Shown one piece after another: positions 1 to 10,225 of a DNA stretch of 23,443 bases. How positions within the stretch are numbered: position 1 is the first letter of the stretch; each line of letters starts with the position of its first letter. The position numbers and the translations under genes were made by a program. Below the pieces are notes generated by a model. It was not told the DNA's origin. It was given only the letters and a program-made list of their open reading frames with translations, and made no database searches. This stretch comes from Ophiothrix spiculata (lineage: Eukaryota > Echinodermata > Ophiuroidea > Amphilepidida > Ophiotrichidae). Where the stretch lies: NCBI GenBank assembly GCA_000969725.1, contig JXSR01S048180.1; one strand, written 5' to 3'.

Positions 1-692
1 CTAGTGTAGCTCTCATGGCTTATGGAGTAAGTGTGACCATGGTTTTAGGCAGTTGCATCTTATAATGCAAGCCACGCTAAATGTGTTATCTTGACTAACA
101 CTTGTGGTGTGCTAGTGTAGCTCTCATGGCTTATGGAGTAAGTGTGACTGTGGTTTTAGGTAGTTGCATCTTATAATGCAAGCCACGCTAAATGTGTTAT
201 CTTGACTAACACTTGTGGTGTGCTAGTGTAGCTCTCATGGCTTAAGGATTAAGTGTGACCATGGTTTTAGGTAGTTGCATCTTACAATGCAGGCCACGCT
301 AAATGTGTTATCTTGACTAACACTTGTGGTGTGCTAGTGTAGCTCTCATGGCTTATGGAGTAAGTGTGACCATGGTTTTAGGCAGTTGCATCTTATAATG
401 CAAGCCACGCTAAATGTGTTATCTTGACCAACACTTGTGGTGTGCTAGTGTAGCTCTCATGGCTTAAGCAGTAAGTGTGACCGTAGTTTTAGGTAGTTGC
501 ATCTTACAATGCAAGCCATGCTAAATGTGTTATCTTGACCAACACTTGTGGTGTGTAAGTGTAGCTCTCATGGCTTAAGGAGTAAGTGTGACCGTGGTTT
601 TAGGTAGTTGCATCTTACAATGCAAGCCACGCTAAATGTGTTATTTTGACCAACACTTGTGGTGTGCTAGTGTAGCTCTCATGGCTTAAGGA
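1..692. repeat. 111-bp satellite, about 6.2 copies
   Basis: Units begin with ctagtgtagctctcatggc at 1, 112, 223, 334, 445, about 556 and 667, a period of 111 bp. Copies differ by only a few bases. The array begins at or before the window edge and stops abruptly after gcttaaggag near 692. I find no coding frame or exon piece in the unit. It lies in the intron after exon H. Function unknown. Confidence 0.95.
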
Positions 693-786
693 GACCCTTG
701 CGACAATGGTGAGATCACTTGCTATTCAGTGCAATGCTCACTCCGTGTTGAAATCAGGGCACGGTGACAACTCATCATGTGAGTGC

Positions 787-1488
787 AAGAAAGTTGTATC
801 TGCATTAAAGGGACATTGGACAAGTTCAGCATCATCCAAACTTTTTCCTAAGCATTTTGAGATTTTCGCATCATTTGAAGTATAAGCGGTAATAATGACA
901 GCATGCAAAGTTTCATTGTCTAAATCAAGCCCTAAATACCAAAATATTTTTATATTCTTTTATTCTTAATTATCATTGTCGATAATGGTAAATACTGCAT
1001 TTTTTTAAATTGGCCTTTTTAGGAGATCTTAATGCAAACTTTAAATTTCTTTTGATTTATATGCAATCTAAAATGTGAAAGGAATATCTTACAAATCTTT
1101 GGATCTTTCTTGATATAAAGCATCAATAAATACATTTAAAGAATAGCCTCATACCTAGCTAAGATCAATAAACATTATAAAATTCAAATTTTCTGAAGGT
1201 TTTGATCAAAATTTTCGTGATATCTGGTAATTGGCTGCTATTTTCTAACATATGAAGTGTAAATCATCTACAAATAAAATTTTAGAATTTTATTATGCCC
1301 CTTTAACGTTTCACTACTAGATTGCAAAATAAAAACCTTCCAAATTTCTTTCCCATATGTCAGTGGCTCATGAAATGGTTGTTCACCTGAAGAACCATTT
1401 CAGGAACCACTGAACCATGATTTGTCTAATATACAGTGTGCAATTAAAATTTTTGAAAAATGGCAGCTATTGCAGATACAACTTTCAT
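787..1488. repeat. Outer inverted repeat around a TTAA element
   Basis: The sequence gaaagttgtatctgca at 789-804 recurs as its reverse complement at 1473-1488, with weaker similarity just outside both. The left arm abuts the TTAA flank of the element at 805-1306 directly. The right arm is separated from it by about 165 bp that include a small hairpin (1372-1402). It may be the ends of an older element that received the inner one. Confidence 0.6.
805..1306. mobile_element. TTAA-flanked MITE, family 1
   Basis: TTAA flanks at 805-808 and 1303-1306 enclose termini AGGGACATTGG and, inverted, AGGGGCATAAT. There is no coding potential. A relative lies at about 4237-4615, sharing the tgacagcatgcaaagtttca, ggccttttt.aggagatct and gaaggttttgatcaaaattt stretches in order. 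TTAA duplication is typical of piggyBac and Kolobok transposons, so a non-autonomous derivative of one of these is likely. Confidence 0.75.
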
Positions 1489-1727
1489 GCATGCAAATGA
1501 CCGGACACATGAAAAAATTTGCAGCAGCATCTTAAGTAGGGCAAGCTCAAAATACTCACCATAGGTATGCAAGGGATAATTGAAAAGTTCTGAGCCTAAA
1601 GTAGATGCAAGCACCTCGAAGAATTAAACTATGTTTGTAAACCCTTTAAGTGCTAAGGCATACATGACATTCTTTTTTGCAACTTTGGTCTCCATTTGTA
1701 TATAAATGTCTAGAATAACTTTTTAAG

Positions 1728-2047
1728 TTAAAGGAGCTTGTTTTGATTTTTCAAAATTGAGTTTTTAATGTCATATGAAAGATGACCACTCAAAAGATTT
1801 TTAAGTTTCAAATTTCAGCTCAATCGGTCCAACCGTTTTTGATTTTAATGACTATTTTGTATTTCAGAGCCGCTTATACTTTACCGTGTAAAATTAATTA
1901 TGATTACCATAATTAGACACATTTTCATATATATCCCCATAACGAAACGTAATTCAGCCCTGACATGGGTTATGAGAAAAATTGAACAACAATTTAGTAC
2001 CAAAATCTCTGAAAAAAAGTTGATGCAATCGAACTATGCTCCATTAA
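1728..2047. mobile_element. TTAA MITE family 2, minus-oriented copy
   Basis: TTAA flanks at 1728-1731 and 2044-2047 enclose AAGGAGC-type termini. The interior keeps the taattatgattaccataatta palindrome (about 1893-1914), also found in the copies at 3231 and 20920. Reading frames in it are chance. Confidence 0.7.
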
Positions 2048-3230
2048 AATCAGAGTCACTTCAATTTTGCAATCTATGCAGACACATAGGCAGAAACTTA
2101 AATTAGGGGTTCGATTCTAAAAGCATCATGTTCGAAACGAACCGGAATATCAGTCCCAGACAAAAATCTCAACATATTTTGAAAATATTTGTCAGTCTGT
2201 GTGTGCGCAAATTACATTTTAAACATGCAAGCAATGTGAGTGAGGACGTTACAGACATACGGTAAAAGCAACTGTCATAGTAAACACAGTGTAAAAGTAT
2301 TGAAAGTGTTGTTGTTCACATAAAAGAGGAAACAAATTCTTTTTAAATTTGGCCTCACTATTACACAGGTTATTAATATATTGTAATTTACCAATGTTGA
2401 CAAAAAATAGCGAGTTTCAAAACTTTTTAATGATGACTTGGCTTTTTCACATTGCAAGAAATTGTTTAAAAAATTGACTTGTTTAGGATTCAAGATAAAT
2501 TCAGATGACTGTACAGGGTACTTGACATACATACATACAAACAGTTTCTTATAGTGTGTTCTAAGTTGATCAAAACACCAAAATAAAAAGACAGAATCAA
2601 TAAAACTACCAAGGCACAGAGTCAAAAAGATGGATATAAATGTGACTTCAGTCCCTTCTGGAAACAGATCTTTGCAAAATTCACAAGATATTGTGGAGCA
2701 GTTCCATTCAGACTTTATGTTTATATAACCAAAAAACTTTTAACTTGGTTATATAAAGTATATAACCAAAAAAATAAACAAAATGGTACATATATATGTT
2801 GATGATAAAATAAAAATAATACAGATCTGCCCATATTCAATGTTGTTTACTTAACTTATATTTCTGTACAATTCAGTTGTGTATTTTTCAAAACTCAATA
2901 CAAATATTAAGCCATAGCCTGGGGTAACATATGATCAGAGGATATTGATTTTATTCCACTGAGTATTGAAGTATGTTATTTCTTGTCCCGTCTTCTGTTT
3001 TCATTCCCGATTTGTAAGTAACCCAAATACATTTTGTATCAAGTTAATTTTATCTTCCGATGTGGTTTGCTTTGAGAAACGCTTGTTGATGTTGCTTGTA
3101 CCTTCTGCTTAAGAACCTTCTTTTTCAGTTTTTGAAAATGTAGGTGCAAGTGTTTTGTTTTTGTTTTCTTAACAAGGAAACTTAATCTTGCCATATGTTG
3201 CATCTTTTTGAAGATGTTGATTAAAGGAGC
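2048..3230. other. Intron sequence without recognisable feature
   Basis: AT-rich intron of ACC after exon H. The only structure is a tatataaccaa..ttggttatata palindrome at about 2722-2755 and a further partial copy. A 116-codon minus-strand frame (2275-2625) has no family resemblance. Confidence 0.6.
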
Positions 3231-3662
3231 ATGGTCAAATTGCTTTTTTTACAAATTTCATTTGATTTTGGAACAAAAACATGACTCATTCGTTTCTCAT
3301 ATTCCATGTGAAATTTCACGGATAAAGCATGTTTGATTTATGGGATAAAGAAAGAAAGAAAGAAAAAGAAAGAATTCTTTAGGCTAATCGCCAAGGATAA
3401 CCCAAGAAAGCCTCTAATGAAGCTTATTTCCATTGGGGTCCAAGATCTTTCTTTAATTAAATCAGATATGAGTAAAAATATGTCTAATTATGGTAACCAT
3501 AATTAATTTATACAACATAGGAAGCTATGAAATGCATAATGACATATAAAATCAAAACGGTGTGGCCATTTAAATTAAATTTGAAATTTAGACCTATTGA
3601 GTGGTGATCACACAAATAAAAGCAAAATTCAAATTTTGAAAAGTCGGACCATGCTCCTTTAA
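3231..3662. mobile_element. TTAA MITE family 2 with an internal insertion
   Basis: Termini TTAAAGGAGCATGGTC and its inverted match GACCATGCTCCTTTAA are perfect over 16 bp. The element is 432 bp against about 311-320 for its relatives. The excess is an internal stretch around 3346-3470 that begins with an AAAG microsatellite (3346-3373). The shared core palindrome lies near 3484-3507. Confidence 0.85.
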
Positions 3663-3821
3663 GGAGTAAGATGAGTGGTTGTTGTATATTTTGTTTTCCA
3701 TAGGAAGTTTTTTATTTTATTGGTGTGTTTTGTTTGATCTGTTTTTTGGTTTGTTCAAGCTTCTCAAAATATTGGTTTTGGAGAATGGATTCTGCCTTAG
3801 AAATCTACACTGTTCTTTGTA

Positions 3822-4135
3822 AAGCCCAGGGGGTACTCAATTTGGTTTGTGTAGGGATGTGCCTCTGCGCAAAAAGCCACCCATCCAAATGAATTTTCAA
3901 GAAAAATTACCCAACCATATACCAAACCTACCTATTTTTGAGTCAAAAATTGCATGTGTTTTTGCCCAAATTTGTGCTATTTTGGCACATTTTTTTTTGT
4001 AAAGAAATGCTTCAATTAGCATCATTTCATTTGGCACAAAATTAAAATTTTGAAAAGAGAACTCATCAAAATACTCCATTTTGCAAAGAAAAGAGCCTGA
4101 TTTTGCTACCCGAATTTGCAGCACATTCCCATAAC
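3822..4135. mobile_element. GGGGGTACTCAA-ended element, one end visible
   Basis: The left end cccagggggtactcaatttg resembles the left end of the element at 10226 (cccaggggccactcaa). No matching right end was found; a TAA microsatellite (4139-4160) follows. It is probably a truncated MITE of the GGGG-CACTCA group. Confidence 0.5.
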
Positions 4136-4236
4136 TCCTTTTAATAATAATAATAATATATTTATTTAAATTACTTTCTACAAAGTAGCTCCCCTCCCTC
4201 GGGGCAAAAGTACAGGAAATAGGTTATGGAGGTTTT

Positions 4237-4615
4237 TTTGCATCACTTGAAGTAATGACAGCATGCAAAGTTTCAGTGTTAAATTCAAACCCGATAAATA
4301 CTGCCCCCTATCATTACATTTTTAAAATTGGCCTTTTCAGGAGATCTAATCCAAACTTCAAATGTCTTTTGATTTATCTATGATGTTAGAGAAATGCTTT
4401 ACAAACAATCTTTGGTTCTTTCTTGATATATATAGCATCAATCAATACGTTCAGAGAAAAGCCTCGTACTCAACAAGGTCAACAAACAAAATAAATTCAA
4501 ATATTTGCCTTTTCTGAAGGTTTTGATCAAAATTTTCCCAATATCTGGTAATTGACTGTTATTTCTAACCTATGAATCACCAACAAATTAAATTTCAAAA
4601 TGTTGTCCCCTTTAA
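4237..4615. mobile_element. TTAA MITE family 1, 5'-truncated copy
   Basis: From gcatcacttgaag to tgtcccctttaa this copy follows 868-1306 with small insertions and deletions. The right end and TTAA (4612-4615) are present; the left ~60 bp are missing. The left border lies next to ~100 bp that follow a TAA microsatellite. Confidence 0.75.
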
Positions 4616-4965
4616 GTGAAGCCTGCTGACAAGTCTCATCTTCATTTACCCTCCACAGGTGATCCTTTTTTTATTCTTTTCTATTCTTTTTTGGTCTTGC
4701 ATTACTGGTTAGTATTAGTGCCACAATGAAATATGCAACTTTTTTGAAATAACCGAGTGTTTTAATTGTTCAGAACTTCAATATTTCTCTACCGTAGGTT
4801 ATCAAATAACAGCTTGTTCACAAGAATTAAAAATTTCATTTGCAATATCCATATTGTTTGCTCGGGCCAATTTTTTTACAAGTGACGTGATACTTTTTAT
4901 GCATCAAACTAATAATCCTCTTAAATCAAAAACAAGTATTTCATCAACATTCTGATCTTAATCAA

Positions 4966-5310
4966 TTAAAGGGGCAATTCATGATCCACTTTTCACCCTC
5001 AAGGTTACCGCTATCAAAATTTAGTTTTTTACCTTATAAGAATCCTCAACTGGTAAATGTTACGATCCGGAAACCATTCTTTCACATGTGCTCGCATTTT
5101 TGAGAAACGTGAGAAAATGTTTTATTTTCTAATCATTGTCGGGGACCTGGCAGTAATTACAACACAGTAGTCTACGGGCATTTTCAAAATGCTGAAAAGT
5201 TTTGTAACTTGGGAAACGCATGGTCGGAATCAAGTGAAATTTTCAGTATATATTTTCGCTAGAAAAGAGGCAAGGTTTTTATCATATAAAAATCATGAAT
5301 TGCACCTTTC
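4966..5310. mobile_element. TTAA-type MITE with 17-bp terminal inverted repeats
   Basis: Left end TTAAAGGGGCAATTCATGAT pairs with right end atcatgaattgcacctttca; the right flank has TTCA in place of TTAA. The interior (~300 bp) is unlike families 1 and 2. No coding frame. Confidence 0.75.
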
Positions 5311-5543
5311 AGATAAACAATTTGTAGTAACTTACATCACTGACGGACAATGACCGCCCTTTAAATCTGCTGGAGCCAAAATAATGCTTGGAATAAAATG
5401 GTTATACAGGATTTATTACCACATAATGACAATGTTAATGAAAAGTGAAAAATGCTTTTATTTTTTACTTGGTATGATTATGGTCTCCTTCACGGATACA
5501 AATTTATGATTAAATATTTAGCAAATAAATTGATGTTTCTTAC

Positions 5544-5622
5544 CATAGGTGAAAGGTCATCATGGTCTGCCTGGGAGTTGAACTGCATGTCAGCAAATCT
5601 GTCGATGACTTTGTCAAATGAC
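5544..5622 (-). CDS. ACACA: ACC exon H (end of central domain, 26 codons)
   Basis: The acceptor tgtttacag and donor CCTATG|gtaaga bound 79 nt. The first base completes a Glu codon from exon G, and the exon ends in phase 0. It encodes SFDKVIDRFADMQFNSQADH then DDLSPM. SFDKVIDRFAD corresponds to animal IFDEVMGCFSD, and the tail is a variable linker (in human, a proline/serine-rich linker). The pyrimidine tract of the acceptor is a run of TTTG units, the edge of a simple repeat (5627-5706). The next exon, which should begin the conserved DEPIHILNVAIK region, is not in the window, so the following intron is longer than 5.5 kb. Confidence 0.87.
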
Positions 5623-5626
5623 CTGT

Positions 5627-5706
5627 AAACAAACAAACAAATGGTAAATGAATAAATAAATAAATAAATAGACGAATGAATAAAATAAATAAATAAATAA
5701 TAAATA
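5627..5706. repeat. AAAC/AAAT simple repeat at exon H acceptor
   Basis: A run of AAAC units passes into AAAT units. Read on the minus strand it ends as TTTG repeats followed by tttacag, so it forms the pyrimidine tract of the exon H acceptor. Confidence 0.9.
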
Positions 5707-6218
5707 CCTTTCTGGAGGAAAACAAATCTCCTATACATACATTAGGCCTAGAAAAATAAATTGTTTGTTTGCCCTCTAGTAGGAATATTAAAATTTTGGG
5801 TTGGTAGGTTGGTTGACCTTTATTTTTTTTTACTCTACACATATATTTTATAGAATGATCTCATTCCATGGATTTTATCTTGAATACCAAGCAATGCTGG
5901 GCTTCATCAAAGATTGTGGGTCATTACTTAGAGTAAATATGCATTTTATACTAATAAATGTGACTTTATACTGCTAAATTTTACATTTTTCCTTAAAAAT
6001 ATTGAGTTTTCATATTTTAGGTGTTTGAAGAACAACAAAAAAACCAAAATACCTGACCCAAATTTTTGCCATTTTAGGGTCGGTCGTGAAGGACAAACAA
6101 ACATATTTTCTTTTAGGCCTTATAACAATTTGCCAAAGGTCTTGGCATGACTTGAAGCATACACAAACTGATAACAACTCCATTTTGATTTTTGAGCATT
6201 GAATATTGTGTGTGTAAA

Positions 6219-6402
6219 GGCCAGATTCCTTTTATCCTTTTGCGGTGCGGTTGCGGTGTGTTTTGCACTGTAAGGGTACTGGTCGGTATAAGCACATGAT
6301 TGAATGGTATTAGGTTGAAGTTGAGATTCAATACCACTACCAGTACCCTTACAGTGCAAAACGCACTGCAACCACATCGCAAACGGATAAAAGGCCTGGC
6401 CT
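6219..6402. mobile_element. Foldback MITE, 184 bp
   Basis: Two arms of about 70 bp are inverted copies: gcactgtaagggtactggt near 6269 pairs with accagtacccttacagtgc near 6338, and the outer ggccagattccttttatcc pairs with ggataaaaggcctggcc. Nearly the whole element is a hairpin. Reading frames on the minus strand here are chance. Confidence 0.85.
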
Positions 6403-6439
6403 TTTAGCAACCAAATTGTGTAAGTAATATTTTAATCCC

Positions 6440-6485
6440 GACCCTCATCTTGGAACAACTTAAAAGTTGTTCCAAGGTGAGGGTC
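6440..6485. repeat. Short near-perfect hairpin, 21-bp arms
   Basis: gaccctcatcttggaacaac and its inverted match flank a 4-base loop, with one mismatch. It lies 40 bp from the foldback at 6219-6402. It could be a miniature element; a role as RNA structure is unsupported. Confidence 0.7.
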
Positions 6486-6708
6486 TGAATGGCAAAATAA
6501 AAGAATTAGCCAATGAATCCTGCCCTCGTCATTTCCTTATACAACCAGATACATGTTTACTGTTTTCGTTTCTTTTTTTTTCTGCCAGTTTCATTTTCAA
6601 AAGCTGTAGAATAGTATGGCACAAACAATTACAAAAAATATAGTATGGCCAAAATGATGCATATCACTATATTGCACTATTTGTTTTCCATTATATTTCT
6701 ATATATGC

Positions 6709-7170
6709 TCTTCTACAGCTCTGATGGAGCTGAAAGCACACATAATCCCCATCCTCTTGCACGGAGGCAGCTCTCCACCGACCCCTCAACCCCACACAAC
6801 CCCTGGGGTTTAATCCCATACATATTCGTCTACAGCACTGATGGCACTGAAAGCATACATAATGTCCCATCCTCTTGCACAGAGACAGCTCTCCACCAAC
6901 CACTCATCCCCACCCAACCCAAGGGGTTTAATCCCATACATACTCATCTGCAGCACTGATGGATCCGAAAAGCACATATGACTCCAATTCTCTGGCATGG
7001 CCCTGAACCCCACAAACTTTCCAGAATTTAATCCCATACATATGTACTCCTCGACAGCACTGATGGAGCTGAAAGCACACATGACCCCCATCCTCTGGCG
7101 TGGTGGCAAATCTCCACCGACCCCCCCCCCCCCCCCCCCCCCCCTCCCCTCAGTTTAATTCCATACATAC
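6709..7170 (-). repeat. Tandem copies of exon-G 3' edge plus donor
   Basis: Past the exon-G donor come four further units whose exon-end equivalents lie at 7048, 6944, 6826 and 6709 (spacing 104-123 bp). Each carries a version of the CCTCCGTGCCAGAGGATGGG and CCATCAGTGCTG stretches, then the tatgtatgggattaa intron start. Copies ending at 7048 and 6944 keep a GT donor (gtacat, gtatgt); those at 6826 and 6709 have lost it. Short open frames in both directions here are shadows of these coding-derived repeats. A run of 24 C (7121-7144) separates the true exon from the first copy and may be variable in length. Confidence 0.88.
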
Positions 7171-7305
7171 TCCTCTGCAGCACTGATGGATCCAAAAGCA
7201 CACATGACCCCCATCCTCTGGCACGGAGGCAGCTCTCCACCGACCTCTGACATGTCATCTCCAAGACTCAGGACTCGTGGAAGGCTGCTCTTGGTACGTA
7301 CCACT
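7171..7305 (-). CDS. ACACA: ACC exon G (regulatory-loop region, 44 codons)
   Basis: The exon starts after ttctttgtcag, gives one base to close the Arg codon from exon F, and ends at GAGGA|gtatgt, phase 2 to 2, 135 nt. It encodes VVRTKSSLPRVLSLGDDMSE then VGGELPPCQRMGVMCAFGSI and SAAE. The part PPCQRMGVMCAF matches animal PPCQRMGGMVSF, and spacing to the FDKV of exon H equals that to human FDEV. The preceding loop is variable between species and carries regulatory phosphorylation sites in yeast and vertebrate ACC. The segment RVLSLGD lines up by eye with yeast RAVSVSD and human HVASVSD. The intron begins with tandem decayed copies of the second half of this exon and its donor. Confidence 0.88.
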
Positions 7306-7555
7306 CTGACAAAGAAATAACAATCACAGAAGATAAACAAGCAGGCTTAAATGAAATACATGTGTACAGTAAATTGCCACTTTGGGCTTTCAGGCCAGTA
7401 CAGGTAATGATATCATTCAAAGTCCCAAGTACTAGTATATGGGTACCAGTACAAATAAGGGGTATGATACATCTTGTAACAATATCATAGTATTGGGGTA
7501 GGTCATGGGCCTATAACAACGTCATTGGTTTACATACCTGCAGGCAACGAGTACA

Positions 7556-7797
7556 TGTTGGTGGCGCACCATTTGATATTCAGGGGGACATGGAAGTTGG
7601 GGTCGAGTAAAGAGATTTTCGGCGGCAAGATTTTTTTTATTTCATTTTTTATGTTTTTCTTTAACTTGAAGTAGTTGGGTAAACTTTTTTCCTTCCTCAT
7701 TTCTGGGTGAAGATTTTTTTTTTCCGCTGCCTTTGTCAGCAAAGTTTTTTCAAAAAAACTTCCATGCCCCCCCTGAGAATCAAATGTTGCACCCCTT
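7556..7797. mobile_element. MITE with ~36-bp inverted ends (GGGGTGCAACATTTGAT type)
   Basis: The left end ggtggcgcaccatttgatat and the inverted right end ggggtgcaacatttgattct continue matching through caggggg..catggaagtt. The interior is T-rich. The open frames that overlap it are not coding. Confidence 0.8.
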
Positions 7798-8401
7798 AGC
7801 CATGTTTCATGCTTTCAATATTGTTCACTTTAGTGTATACCATGTCTGGTACTCTCTGAGTCAAACTAAAGTCCAAGCAAAATTAGAATTTCACCCGGGC
7901 TCATTGCTGGGTCCATGGGAGGGGAGATCAAGGGAACGGTACTAGTTCTAGTACATGTACAAGTAGCCAATTTCATTCTATATTGTTTTCATTTCTCCTG
8001 TACTTTACTGAAATCCCTTCTGGGAATTCATATTTAAGTGACAGGGTTATGGGCTCTATGGTATTGGTGGTCCTAATCAGTGATCCACACGTGCATCCAA
8101 ACATAGACCCACAATTCAGATCTGTGCAAATTAATTCTTGTCAAAATAATTCACTCATTTCTGAAATGAAACAATTAGGTTATGTATTAATTATTCTAAA
8201 ACGCATCTACTATTTTAAGGAGAAAATACTGGTTGGACTTTTTGTTAGTAAAGAGATAAAGACCATGAAAGCAATTTAAAATGCAAAATGGATAAATTCA
8301 ACGAAAACAAAAATGATAAGAATATGTACATGCACAAATAAAGAAAGCTGGTAATTTGCTGGCAAAATGTCACAAGTTAGTAGCCACACTGATGCAAATA
8401 T
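7798..8401. other. Intron sequence without recognisable feature
   Basis: Unique-looking AT-rich sequence. Two short plus-strand frames here have no protein family features and lie antisense to the ACC gene. Confidence 0.6.
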
Positions 8402-8666
8402 GTGATGGCTCACCTCGAAAGGGGGGACTTTGCAGATGATATCAATTTTGATGTATTCATTTCATTTCATCTGTTAAAGCATTTTTCAAGCTTTAAAATG
8501 ACACCTTACTTGTTGAAATTGATCGATCAAGGCAATCAAATTTTACAACAAAATTTGAAAATCTGTTGGAAATTCTTGTTATTTTCTTTATTTTTGCTGC
8601 CTATTTTCGCCATTTTCTCGAAAAGTGTTCTGTCGCAAAGTCCCCCTTTTCAGGGTGAGTCATCAC
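8402..8666. mobile_element. MITE with GTGATGGCTCACC ends, plus copy
   Basis: Terminal inverted repeats of ~30 bp: gtgatggctcacctcgaaag at the left, and inverted gtgatgactcaccctgaaaa at the right, both leading into gggggactttgc. A second copy in opposite orientation lies at 9146-9403 with the same internal order (catctgtt, caagctt, acttgttgaaattgatc). Confidence 0.85.
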
Positions 8667-8722
8667 ATATAACAGTGACCGCCACCACAAACCTACAGTA
8701 AAGTTTGCCTCTGGTCAATTTC

Positions 8723-9062
8723 CGGGGGGGGGGGGGCACTCACATATGTGGGCAGGATCTATATGTCCGGCGGTCAAGACCCCTATTTTCAGGCCCCCAC
8801 TAGATCCCCATTTTCAGAGTGATTCAGTTATTTTGACACCGTTTTTAAGAAAAACTAAAAAAATTCAGCTCTAACTACAAAAATTGATCAGGAAATGCAA
8901 AAATTTTCAGCTCAGAAGCTATTTTTGGCAAAAATTTCAGTTCACTAGACCCCCAAAATTAGTTTCAAAGGTCCATTTTTTACAGAAAATCGGTTCACCT
9001 GACCCCCATTTCGGCACTTTGCGCCTGACATACCTACCACTTTCAAAGTTGAGTGCCCCCCC
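8723..9062. mobile_element. GGGG-CACTCA element with 12-bp direct repeats
   Basis: The element runs from ccgggggggggggggcactc to gagtgcccccccc and is flanked by the direct repeat ctggtcaatttc at 8711-8722 and 9063-9074. The interior has repeated tags such as tagacccc, cctgaccccc. It lies between the two inverted MITEs at 8402 and 9146. Confidence 0.8.
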
Positions 9063-9145
9063 CTGGTCAATTTCATTTTTATATGTACTTTTCTCTATAT
9101 CTCAATATAACAAATGCCAACTTTGCAAAATGTTTGCGGTGGACA

Positions 9146-9403
9146 GTCATGACTCACCCGGAAAAAGGGGGACTTTGCGACAAAACACTTTTTAAGAAAC
9201 TGATGAAAATAGGCAGCAAAAAATAAAGAAAATAATAAGAATTTTCTGTTGTAGAATTTGATCGACTTGATCAATTTCAACAAGTAAGGTGTTATTTTCA
9301 AGCTTAGAAAATGCTGTAACAGATGAAATGATACAATCAAAATTGATTGCAAAATTGATTGCAAATTGATTGCAAATTTCCCCCTTTTGGGGTGAGCCAT
9401 CAC
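9146..9403. mobile_element. MITE with GTGATGGCTCACC ends, minus copy
   Basis: An inverted copy of the element at 8402-8666, with ends gtcatgactcacccgg and ggggtgagccatcac. The minus-strand reading frames here are the same non-coding sequence. Confidence 0.85.
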
Positions 9404-9527
9404 ATTTGTGATAAATATAACTATAAATTAAATCAAGAACATGCAAAAATAGCATGCTTTATTTCAACTTCGGTGCCTATACTCTACAAATCTTGAAATA
9501 CAAAGTCATGCCCATGATATACTAGCA

Positions 9528-9655
9528 GACGCAGATAGCGCCTAGCTAGACGCTAACGGACACACTAAGGTTCCAATTATTTTAACTTGCTAGCGTCTGG
9601 TTAGCGTCTTCAAAGCGTCTAAAATAAAACCACATGCTAGCTGCGTCTTGCTATA
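9528..9655. mobile_element. Small MITE with AGCAAGACGCAGCTAGC-like ends
   Basis: The left end tactagcagacgcagatagc pairs with the inverted right end tatagcaagacgcagctagc; the interior has several agcgtct repeats. It abuts and shares TATA with the next MITE at 9653. Confidence 0.65.
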
Positions 9656-9872
9656 CTTTGATCAACACCAAATAGGCAGGCCTCTTCACATCGTGAATTG
9701 ATACAGATACACACGTGCGTAGTTGAACACAGCAAAATTTCAGAAGACGCAGCGTGCATTGCATGTGTGACTCGCGCATCAGCATATACGACGCGTGTGT
9801 AAGTGGAATTATGTTTACTTGCGGAAGGAAAGCCTCATGATTCCTGCCTATTTAGTGTTAATCAAAGTATAG
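9653..9872. mobile_element. TATACTTTGATCAACACCAAATAGG MITE, copy 1
   Basis: The left end tatactttgatcaacaccaa pairs with the right end ttagtgttaatcaaagtata. The ~220-bp element is rich in CG dinucleotides (acgcagcgtg, acgcgtg). An inverted copy lies at 18530-18751. The likely target duplication is TA. Confidence 0.85.
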
Positions 9873-10225
9873 TTTATTATGGGCTTAAGCAGCCGATTAA
9901 TGCATATAAAGCAATGTGAATATTCGGAAAAATAAATTAATCCATATTTTTCAAATCATAACAACTTCCACAATCTTGCTGAATATTCAAATGAACTTCT
10001 GTTTAAGGTTTGTCCAGGTGGTAGCAACAAAATTAGCAAAAAATAATACCCAAATATTGAAAAACTCATGCACAAAATATATTGATAAAATATATATCAA
10101 TCATTACTAGTATCTTACACAATACAACAAACATAAGTTCACATTGTTGTAGAATACAAGGGATATTCTATGGCTCTCGTAACAGAGTCTGATTTCTTAC
10201 TTTATACTTCTTAGTTGGCAGAATA

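Noticed and set aside
735-803. Possible ACC exon I (acceptor-like tttaatgcag, donor-like GGA|gtgagc, open frame)
   Set aside because: The encoded peptide does not resemble the DEPIHILNVAIK region expected next, and its start is one arm of an inverted repeat found again at 1473-1488.
1556-1620. Possible minus-strand exon ending at CTATG|gtgagt
   Set aside because: A strong donor, but no good acceptor and no match to ACC.
1900-2106. 68-codon plus-strand frame
   Set aside because: It lies inside TTAA MITE family 2, whose other copies do not keep the frame.
2275-2625. 116-codon open frame on the minus strand
   Set aside because: No family motif, AT-rich composition, no splice or promoter context, and length within chance for this composition.
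5336-5378. Possible exon ending at GTGAT|gtaagt on the minus strand
   Set aside because: With phase 0 required after exon H, the frame from the nearest acceptor meets a stop within three codons.
7530-7742. 70-codon minus-strand frame with a donor-like CTGCAG|gtatgt
   Set aside because: It falls in a MITE with 36-bp inverted ends and does not fit between exons F and G, which already join in phase.
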